This document shows positions 1-5,543 of a DNA stretch of 5,543 bases, in pieces (the stretch's first letter is position 1; each line of letters starts with the position of its first letter). The stretch is from Elusimicrobiota bacterium (lineage in GTDB: Bacteria > Elusimicrobiota > Endomicrobiia > CG1-02-37-114 > JAHJSO01), in NCBI GenBank assembly GCA_018830385.1, contig JAHJSO010000069.1, positions 1 through 5,543 of the forward strand, written 5' to 3'. The notes under the pieces were generated by a model. That model was not told the origin of the DNA. It did not search any database and was given only the letters and a program-made list of their open reading frames with translations. The position numbers and the translations under genes are program-made.

Positions 1-569
1 CATTCACAAAACAGTTCGTAATACGCTTTCGGGTGATCGCACGCAGGACAAGTATCCGGCGCATCTTTCCCGGTATGGATATAACCGCAGTTCCTGCATT
101 TCCATTTGACGACGGTGTCCCGCCTGAAAACCCTTTTTTCCTTTACGTTCCTGAGCAGTTTCCTGTATCTCTTTTCGTGTTCTACTTCCACTTCCGCTAT
201 TTCCTTGAACTGTTTTGCGATTTCCTCAAAGCCCTCCCTGCGAGCGTATTCTTCGGCTTCCTTGTAAAGTTTTGTCCATTCAAGGTTCTCGCCGGCCGCT
301 GCCGCTTCAAGGTTTGCCGCTGTGTTTCCTATAACGCCGGCAGGATATGAGGCGGTAATTTCAACCTCTCCGCCTTCCAGATATTTAAAAAATCTTTTCG
401 CATGTTCTTTTTCATTGTCGGCGGTCTCAAGGAATATCCCTGAAATCTGTTCATACCCTTCCTTCTTTGCAGCGGATGCAAAGTAGGTGTACCTGTTCCT
501 TGCCTGTGATTCGCCTGCAAAAGAAGCCAGCAGGTTCTTCTCCGTTTTTGTGTTTTTAACGCTTTTCAC
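1..569 (-). CDS. rbr: rubrerythrin (3' end cut by window edge)
   Basis: Rubrerythrin is a cytoplasmic non-haem iron protein that reduces hydrogen peroxide to water in anaerobes, taking electrons from rubredoxin or a similar donor. The translation (189 residues visible) has both expected domains. The N-terminal four-helix ferritin-like domain (about 10-140) carries the diiron ligands E20, E53, H56, E94, E97, E128 and H131; the last two form an ExxH motif and E53/H56 an ExxH as well. The C-terminal rubredoxin-like domain (about 153-189) has the iron cysteines C158-x2-C161 and C174-x2-C177. As I recall the Desulfovibrio vulgaris protein (191 residues), these residues fall at the same numbers, so only about two residues and the stop should be missing. 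The start is GTG at 569-567: it has an ideally placed Shine-Dalgarno, and the next in-frame codon upstream of interest is a TAA stop at 602-600 with no start codon between. It diverges from ndvB. Whether anything follows it is outside the window. Confidence 0.97.
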   Translation of the reverse strand, partial: MKSVKNTKTEKNLLASFAGESQARNRYTYFASAAKKEGYEQISGIFLETADNEKEHAKRFFKYLEGGEVEITASYPAGVIGNTAANLEAAAAGENLEWTKLYKEAEEYARREGFEEIAKQFKEIAEVEVEHEKRYRKLLRNVKEKRVFRRDTVVKWKCRNCGYIHTGKDAPDTCPACDHPKAYYELFCE

Positions 570-575
570 GACGTG

Positions 576-583
576 TCCTCCTT
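576..583 (-). promoter_or_regulatory. ribosome binding site of rubrerythrin
   Basis: On the minus strand this reads AAGGAGGA, almost the full anti-16S complement. The GGAGG core is 7 nt from the GTG codon at 569-567. It decides the start in favour of this GTG and suggests strong translation despite the non-ATG codon. Confidence 0.9.
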
Positions 584-654
584 TATAAGCATCACCTTTT
601 TAAATCTTAACTTTTCCAATAAGGGCTAAAGACGGACATAATTTGCCTGAGATG

Positions 655-684
655 ATTATAGCAAATATTTATATTGGAAGTCAA
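655..684 (-). promoter_or_regulatory. sigma70-type promoter of rubrerythrin
   Basis: On the minus strand the -35 box is TTGACT (684-679, 5 of 6 consensus bases) and the -10 box is a perfect TATAAT (660-655), with an 18-nt spacer that is AT-rich. Transcription would start near 648, giving a leader of roughly 80 nt. Repeated GGACATA words lie on both sides of this promoter, upstream of the -35 box and just inside the predicted transcript, where a regulator could act. I infer the promoter from sequence only. Confidence 0.8.
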
Positions 685-690
685 AGAGCC

Positions 691-714
691 CTATGTCCCG
701 ATGTCCCTATGTCC
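691..714. repeat. three abutting 8-bp direct repeats
   Basis: The plus strand reads CTATGTCC, CGATGTCC, CTATGTCC with no gap between units; the outer two are identical and the middle differs at one base. On the minus strand the units are GGACATAG-type. The array ends about 6 bp upstream of the rubrerythrin -35 box (679-684), a usual place for activator sites, but it could equally be a remnant of a mobile or repetitive element. Confidence 0.85.
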
Positions 715-720
715 GTCGTT

Positions 721-847
721 AATTTGTAATTTGAGTGATAAAATGATATAATTTACCTTCAATGGATATAGCGACTGCCGGGCATTCTTTATCAAAAAAT
801 CCGACGCAGAATCCTGGTTTGAAAAACCGTTGGAATAATTACAAATT
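721..847. repeat. 11-bp inverted repeat spanning the ndvB promoter and leader
   Basis: AATTTGTAATT at 721-731 is the exact reverse complement of AATTACAAATT at 837-847. The left arm overlaps the predicted ndvB -35 box and the right arm ends 12 bp before the start codon. The left arm lies upstream of the predicted transcription start, so the two arms would not pair in the mRNA; a DNA role such as paired operator sites fits better. The arms are AT-rich, so chance is possible. Confidence 0.65.
724..752 (+). promoter_or_regulatory. extended -10 promoter of the glucan synthase gene
   Basis: The -10 box is a perfect TATAAT at 747-752, preceded by TGA at 744-746, which gives the extended TGnTATAAT form. 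The -35 box is TTGTAA at 724-729 (4 of 6 consensus bases) at the ideal 17-nt spacing. Transcription would start near 759, leaving a leader of about 100 nt before the ATG at 860. The -35 box lies inside the left arm of an inverted repeat, so a protein bound there could block or modulate it. Confidence 0.7.
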
Positions 848-850
848 TGT
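841..850. repeat. perfect 10-bp palindrome before the ndvB start
   Basis: ACAAATTTGT is its own reverse complement. It overlaps the right arm of the 11-bp inverted repeat and ends 9 bp before the ATG, next to the weak GGGA ribosome-binding sequence at 851-854. It could be an operator half-site pair or a small structure affecting translation. Confidence 0.6.
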
Positions 851-859
851 GGGATAGAT

Positions 860-3800
860 ATGAAAACCAGTAGTTATACAATAAAAGGAAGTTTTAAGCG
901 TTTAAAAGAAAAAATTATTAGTTATGATATCACAAAAAAATATAAAATAGAGCAGCCATTGAAGGCTGAATTATTTAGTATCAGTCAATTGGAACAGTAT
1001 GCCAAATTACTTGCCAAAAACCATGAAGTTGATATAACCCGCGGGAAAGACAAACTCCTGCCCAGGCTGTCGGAAAACGAAGATATTCTAACCCATGTTT
1101 ATGAACTGTTAATATCCGCAATTGAAAACAAGAATAAAATCTCTGCGCCTGGAGAATGGTTAATAGACAATTTTTATCTTGTTGAAGAACAAATTCGAAC
1201 CGCCAGGCAACATTTCCCCAAAAATTACAGCCGTGGAATCCCCCGTTTAAAAAAAGGCCATTTGGAAGGATATCCGAGAGTATATGATATCGCGCTAAAA
1301 TTAATATCACATTCCGACGGGCGGGTACACAAAGAAGATCTTTATAATTTTGTTAGCGCCTACCAGTCCGAGAAAGTGCTTAAATTAGGCGAATTATGGG
1401 CGATCCCCATTATGCTTCGACTGGCGCTTTTAGAGAACCTCAGGCGTGTAGCGGTCCGCCTATATGCCAGGATGAAGGACAGGGACAGGGCAAATTACTG
1501 GGCAGACAGAATGCTGAAGGTTGTCGGAGAAGACCCCAAGGGACTTGTCATAGAAATAGCTGATTTAGCCCGGTCAGACCCGGACATGTCAAGCACTTTT
1601 GTTTCAGAACTTGTTAGACGGTTGCAGGGGCAAAGCACTCATCTGGCCCTTCCGATTACCTGGATAGAGCAGAGGCTTTTTGAAGAAGGGACAAAAATTG
1701 AACAACTTGTCCATGCTGAAAGTCAGATGCTGGCTTCAGACCAGGTTTCTATCGGCAACACTATCAATAGTTTGAGGCTGTTAAATGTGCTGGACTGGAA
1801 GGAATTTGTTGAAAAAACAAGTTCGGTTAATTCCATTCTTAAAGATGATCCTGGCGGTGTATATATTAATATGGATTTTGAAACCCGTGACCATTATCGT
1901 CATGTCATAGAAAACATTGCAAAAAAAAGCAGGTTTACGGAAAACGAAGTTGCGGTTAAATCGGTGGGATTAGCTGTCCAAAACATAAGGCAAAAAGGCG
2001 CAAGTGACAGGATGTCTCATGTCGGATTCTACTTGATTGACAAAGGATTGCCCCGCCTGGAACAAGCGACCATGAAGCGTCCCTCCCTGATTGAATATTT
2101 GCAAAAAAAAATCAGGAAACATCCTTTATTTGTTTATTTAATCTCAATATTTGCGATCACGGCAGGTTTTTCGAACGCTGTGTTTAAGTATATCAGCACT
2201 TATGCGATAAACGGATGGCTCCTTTTAGCGAGCATCGCATTATTGTTTATTTGTTTCAGCAATCTTGCCACGGCGCTGGTAAACTGGATGATAACTGTCC
2301 TTGTTAAACCCGGTGTATTGCCGAGAATGGATTTTTCAAAAGGAATCCCTACCGGAGAGCGCACGCTTATTGTAGTCCCCACAATTATATATAATCAAAA
2401 TAATATTGACGATTTGCTGGAAGGATTAGAAATAGAATTCCTGGCGAACAGGGATTCAAACCTGCATTTTAGCCTGCTTACGGATTTTCCCGACGCGACG
2501 GAAGAGGCAATGCCTGATGACGATAAATGTTTAAGTTATATTAGAGAGCGTATCGGGGAATTAAACGAGAAATACGAACAGGACCGTAATGATATTTTTT
2601 ATCTTTTTCACAGGCCGAGAATATGGAACGCAAAAGAAAATGTGTGGATGGGATACGAACGAAAAAGAGGGAAGATTGAGGAATTAAACGCATTTTTGAC
2701 GGGCGGTGATTTTAGGGATGAAAGGACGGTAATAGAAGGGAATAATATTGATATTCTGAAACAAGTTAAATATGTAATTACACTTGACACGGATACCAGA
2801 ATGCCGCTTGATTCAGCGCGGAAACTTGTCGGAACAATAGCCCACCCTCTAAATAAAGCGGTTTATGATGAAAAAAAACAGAGAGTTGTTGACGGTTATA
2901 CAATATTTCAGCCGCGTTTAGCGGTAAACATGGAGCATGCGAACAAGTCATGGTTTGTTAAAATTTTCGGCGGTGAACCGGGCATAGACCCCTACACTAG
3001 AGTCGTATCAGACGTTTACCAGGATTATTTTTACGAGGGTTCATTTATCGGCAAGGGTATTTATGATGTGGAATTGTTTTCCAGGTTACTCGGCAATCGT
3101 TTCCCTGAAAACCGTATATTAAGCCATGACCTTATAGAGGGATGTTATGTAAGGTCAGCGCTTGTAAATGACATACAGTTTTATGAAAAACATCCTTCCA
3201 GTTATCTGTCCGACGTAAGCAGAAGGCATAGATGGATCAGGGGTGATTGGCAGTTGTTATCGTGGCTGGAACCGGTTGTTCCGGGCAAAACAAAAAATCC
3301 CATGTCCTTGCTTTCTCAGTGGAAAATACTTGACAATCTCCGCCGGAGCATCGTCCCCGCATCAATGTTAATACTGCTTCTTATGGGCTGGACTGTCCTT
3401 GATATGTCATGGCTGATAACTCTGATAATTACTGGTATAATAATTATTCCGACTTTACTTACTATAATTATTGACACAATGAAAAAACCCAAAGAATTAT
3501 CATTAAAAATTCATTATAGCAACATATTGGATTCGATAATAATACGCCTTTGCCAGGCATTGTTTACGGTAATATCACTGCCTTATGAAGCGTTTTACAG
3601 TATCCATGCGATATTTCTTACTTTGACAAGGACGTTTATCACCCGTAAAAAAATGCTTGAGTGGAATCCTTCGCATAACGTTACAAAAACCCCCCGTAAT
3701 AATTTGCTTGAATTTATCAGGGCAATGTGGGTTACATGGCTGATTCCCGCCGGTTGTTTCATTTATTTTGTTTATTTTCAGATAAGTATAATAAACTTAT

Positions 3801-5543
3801 CGTGGATTTTTTTAGGTTTGTGGTTTTTTTCCCCTGCCATAGCATGGTGGCTCAGCAAACCACTGACTATCCATAAACCATTGCTAAATACCGGGCAAAT
3901 ATTATTCCTACGCAAATTATCAAGGAAAACATGGCATTATTTTGAAACATTTGTCACTCCGGAAAGCAAGTGGCTGCCACCGGACAATTATCAGGAGAAA
4001 CCGGTTGAAAGAACGTCCCGCCGCACCTCACCGACAAATATCGGATTATACCTGCTTGCCAATCTTTCGGCTTTTGACTTCGGTTATGTTTCAGCCGGAT
4101 GTTGTATTGAACATATAAAAAATACTTTTGATACCATGAATTTATTGGAAAGATACAAAAATCATTTTTACAACTGGTACGACCTGCAGTCCCTTAATCC
4201 TCTTCATCCTTTGTATGTTTCAACCGTAGACAGCGGCAATCTTGCAGGGCATTTAATAGTGCTGGAATCCGGCTTGAACGAATTGCCGGGCAGAAAAATA
4301 ATTTCACCGGAAATATTCAGAGGGTTGGAAGATACATTATATGTATTGATTGACAAAACACGCGAATCCAAATCTAAAAAAACCGCAATGTGTATAGAAG
4401 AACTTCAAAAACACCTTACATGTAATTCCCGGTCGATTAAAGACATATACACATGCCTGAACCATGTTAAAACAACGGCGTCGGAACTGGATGCGTTTAT
4501 TACCGGAACAAACGATGAGCAGGTTAAAATCTGGAACGGGATATTCAAAATGCAGTGCGCCGGATTTCTTGACGATTTAGTTTCTCTTGCTCCATGGATG
4601 CTCCTGGTAAATAAACCGGAAGACATATTGCAAAAAGAGGGAGCCTTAAAAGTAATACAAACAGCCGGGATTCAAAAGGTATCAAGAATATTATTTGAAG
4701 AAACGCCGGACCTTGATGAAGTGGCGGAACTTCCTATAACTTTATCGCCGGTAATAAGAGATTTAATCAATAAGTTATCGGGAGCAGGCGATGGGACTTT
4801 TGGTGAAACAATATCGTGGTTAAGAGACCTGTCTGATGCCGTAATGAAGGGGAGCGAATGTGCCGCAAAGAGGATTAGAGCAATTAAGCAACTCGCGATT
4901 CAATGCGCCGAATTTGCCGATGCCGATTTTGAATTTTTATACGATAAGTTACATCGCCTTCTATGCATAGGATATAATGTGAGCCAGAGGCGTAAAGATA
5001 ATGGTTATTATGATTTATTGGCATCAGAATCGAGGATGATAAGTTATGTGTCAATTGCAAAAAGGCAACTGCCGGTGGAACACTGGTTTGCTTTAGGGCG
5101 GTTGCTGACCATTGCCGGCGGGGAACCGGTTTTACTTTCGTGGGGCGGTTCAATATTTGAATACCTGATGCCTCTTCTGGTAATGCCAACCTATGAGGAT
5201 AGTTTGCTTGACGCTACTTGTAAAACAGTCGTTAACCGGCAGATTAAATACGGTATGCAGAGAGGAGTTCCATGGGGTATTTCTGAATCCGGATATAATA
5301 AAACCGACGTACAGTTCAATTACCAGTACACCGCTTTCGGTATTCAGGAACTCGGGATCAGGCCGGGCCTGGCTGAAAATCTTGTGGTAGCGCCTTATGC
5401 TTCCGTAATGGCATTAATGGTTTTTCCTGAAAAAGCATGTGAAAACCTGCAAAGGATGTCTGAAGAAGGTTATGAAGGGCGATATGGTTTCTATGAGGCA
5501 ATAGATTTTACTCCTTCACGTTTACCGCCCGGGTTGTCAAAAG
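860..5543 (+). CDS. ndvB: cyclic beta-1,2-glucan synthase, N-terminal 1,561 residues (3' end cut)
   Basis: This inner-membrane enzyme polymerises UDP-glucose into beta-1,2-glucan and cyclises it. In order: a family-typical N-terminal region (EWLIDNFYLVEEQIR at 99-113, DQVSIGNTINSLRLL at 294-308, MDFETRDHYRHVIE at 338-351); two membrane helices (about 420-437, 452-478); the GT84 glycosyltransferase domain (about 500-800) with D542/D545, the DTD motif 643-645, HDLIEG 756-761 and RRHRW 788-792, matching the family pattern D, DxD, E/D, (Q/R)xxRW; then about four more membrane helices (about 830-847, 850-871, 955-974, 978-997). RTSPTNIGLYLL (1055-1066) and STVDSGNLAGH (1121-1131) are family hallmarks. 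A glycoamylase-like region (PF10091, related to GH144) begins near 1350 and includes YYDLLASE (1384-1391) and GFYEAIDFTPSRLP (1543-1556). The family is usually about 2,800 residues, so the C-terminal GH94 phosphorylase domain that sets chain length should lie beyond the window. The ATG at 860 is chosen because an in-frame TAA lies at 836-838; its Shine-Dalgarno (GGGA, 851-854) is weak. No frameshift or internal stop was seen. Confidence 0.96.
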   Translation, partial: MKTSSYTIKGSFKRLKEKIISYDITKKYKIEQPLKAELFSISQLEQYAKLLAKNHEVDITRGKDKLLPRLSENEDILTHVYELLISAIENKNKISAPGEWLIDNFYLVEEQIRTARQHFPKNYSRGIPRLKKGHLEGYPRVYDIALKLISHSDGRVHKEDLYNFVSAYQSEKVLKLGELWAIPIMLRLALLENLRRVAVRLYARMKDRDRANYWADRMLKVVGEDPKGLVIEIADLARSDPDMSSTFVSELVRRLQGQSTHLALPITWIEQRLFEEGTKIEQLVHAESQMLASDQVSIGNTINSLRLLNVLDWKEFVEKTSSVNSILKDDPGGVYINMDFETRDHYRHVIENIAKKSRFTENEVAVKSVGLAVQNIRQKGASDRMSHVGFYLIDKGLPRLEQATMKRPSLIEYLQKKIRKHPLFVYLISIFAITAGFSNAVFKYISTYAINGWLLLASIALLFICFSNLATALVNWMITVLVKPGVLPRMDFSKGIPTGERTLIVVPTIIYNQNNIDDLLEGLEIEFLANRDSNLHFSLLTDFPDATEEAMPDDDKCLSYIRERIGELNEKYEQDRNDIFYLFHRPRIWNAKENVWMGYERKRGKIEELNAFLTGGDFRDERTVIEGNNIDILKQVKYVITLDTDTRMPLDSARKLVGTIAHPLNKAVYDEKKQRVVDGYTIFQPRLAVNMEHANKSWFVKIFGGEPGIDPYTRVVSDVYQDYFYEGSFIGKGIYDVELFSRLLGNRFPENRILSHDLIEGCYVRSALVNDIQFYEKHPSSYLSDVSRRHRWIRGDWQLLSWLEPVVPGKTKNPMSLLSQWKILDNLRRSIVPASMLILLLMGWTVLDMSWLITLIITGIIIIPTLLTIIIDTMKKPKELSLKIHYSNILDSIIIRLCQALFTVISLPYEAFYSIHAIFLTLTRTFITRKKMLEWNPSHNVTKTPRNNLLEFIRAMWVTWLIPAGCFIYFVYFQISIINLSWIFLGLWFFSPAIAWWLSKPLTIHKPLLNTGQILFLRKLSRKTWHYFETFVTPESKWLPPDNYQEKPVERTSRRTSPTNIGLYLLANLSAFDFGYVSAGCCIEHIKNTFDTMNLLERYKNHFYNWYDLQSLNPLHPLYVSTVDSGNLAGHLIVLESGLNELPGRKIISPEIFRGLEDTLYVLIDKTRESKSKKTAMCIEELQKHLTCNSRSIKDIYTCLNHVKTTASELDAFITGTNDEQVKIWNGIFKMQCAGFLDDLVSLAPWMLLVNKPEDILQKEGALKVIQTAGIQKVSRILFEETPDLDEVAELPITLSPVIRDLINKLSGAGDGTFGETISWLRDLSDAVMKGSECAAKRIRAIKQLAIQCAEFADADFEFLYDKLHRLLCIGYNVSQRRKDNGYYDLLASESRMISYVSIAKRQLPVEHWFALGRLLTIAGGEPVLLSWGGSIFEYLMPLLVMPTYEDSLLDATCKTVVNRQIKYGMQRGVPWGISESGYNKTDVQFNYQYTAFGIQELGIRPGLAENLVVAPYASVMALMVFPEKACENLQRMSEEGYEGRYGFYEAIDFTPSRLPPGLSK

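Larger units (their letters stand above)
631..717. repeat. 10-bp inverted repeat flanking the rubrerythrin promoter
   Basis: GACGGACATA at 631-640 is exactly the reverse complement of TATGTCCGTC at 708-717. The arms are 67 bp apart (about 77 bp centre to centre) and enclose the predicted rubrerythrin promoter. A second, 6-bp pair, AGGGCT (about 623-628) and AGCCCT (687-692), lies in the same block but crosses the first pair rather than nesting inside it, so this is not a simple hairpin. It may be a pair of operators or a decayed repeat element. Confidence 0.8.

Noticed and set aside
33..350. Plus-strand open frame of 105 codons
   Set aside because: It lies wholly antisense to the well-supported rubrerythrin gene and its translation shows no recognisable family; it is a shadow frame.
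329..520. Minus-strand open frame of 63 codons
   Set aside because: It overlaps rubrerythrin on the same strand in another frame, while the rubrerythrin frame carries the conserved iron ligands.
566..592. Eight-codon minus-strand frame (ATG at 592) whose TGA overlaps the rubrerythrin GTG
   Set aside because: The purine-rich stretch before this ATG is too close to act as a good Shine-Dalgarno, and the strong AAGGAGGA inside the frame serves the GTG. The overlap is probably chance.
645..665. Possible PerR box over the rubrerythrin -10 region
   Set aside because: Only the half that coincides with TATAAT fits the TTATAATnATTATAA consensus; the other half has little match, so the promoter alone explains it.
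816..828. Hairpin GGTTT-GAA-AAACC as a terminator or attenuator
   Set aside because: The stem is only 5 bp with two G-C pairs and has no following T-run, so it is not an intrinsic terminator.
981..1310. Minus-strand open frames inside the ndvB gene (981-1310, 2200-2382, 2608-2790, 4405-4626, 4884-5189) and the plus-strand one at 5193-5390
   Set aside because: All lie inside the continuous ndvB reading frame, whose translation matches family hallmarks throughout; none has a recognisable product.

Overview
The window holds two partial genes that diverge from a compact intergenic region of 290 bases. The minus-strand gene is a nearly complete rubrerythrin: 189 residues are visible and only the last few plus the stop lie beyond base 1. 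The plus-strand gene is the first 1,561 codons of a very large NdvB/ChvB-type cyclic beta-1,2-glucan synthase. It stays in one uninterrupted frame from base 860 to the end of the window. Together they cover about 95% of the sequence.

The organism is probably an anaerobic or microaerophilic bacterium with an AT-leaning genome. Rubrerythrin is typical of such organisms, codons such as AAA, ATA and TTA are frequent, and the promoters are sigma70/sigmaA-like with a strong Shine-Dalgarno sequence on rubrerythrin. The sequence alone does not give a phylum. The two genes do not share an obvious pathway: rubrerythrin detoxifies peroxide in the cytoplasm, while NdvB makes an envelope or periplasmic glucan at the inner membrane. 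Their link here is positional, as neighbours reading away from a shared control region.

The intergenic region (570-859) is the least ordinary part. It has a strong promoter for rubrerythrin (minus strand, 655-684) and a good extended -10 promoter for ndvB (plus strand, 724-752). Between and around them are several repeats: three abutting 8-bp units (691-714), a 10-bp inverted repeat flanking the rubrerythrin promoter (631-640 and 708-717), an 11-bp inverted repeat pairing the ndvB -35 region with the sequence just before the ndvB start (721-731 and 837-847), and a perfect 10-bp palindrome at 841-850. The predicted ndvB leader also contains a 31-codon open frame ending 2 nt before the ndvB start, and a weak resemblance to part of the c-di-GMP-I riboswitch.

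I found no clear new biological system. Both genes belong to well-known families. The points most worth checking are the repeat arrangement and the ndvB leader. No tRNA, rRNA, CRISPR array, insertion sequence or intrinsic terminator was recognised.
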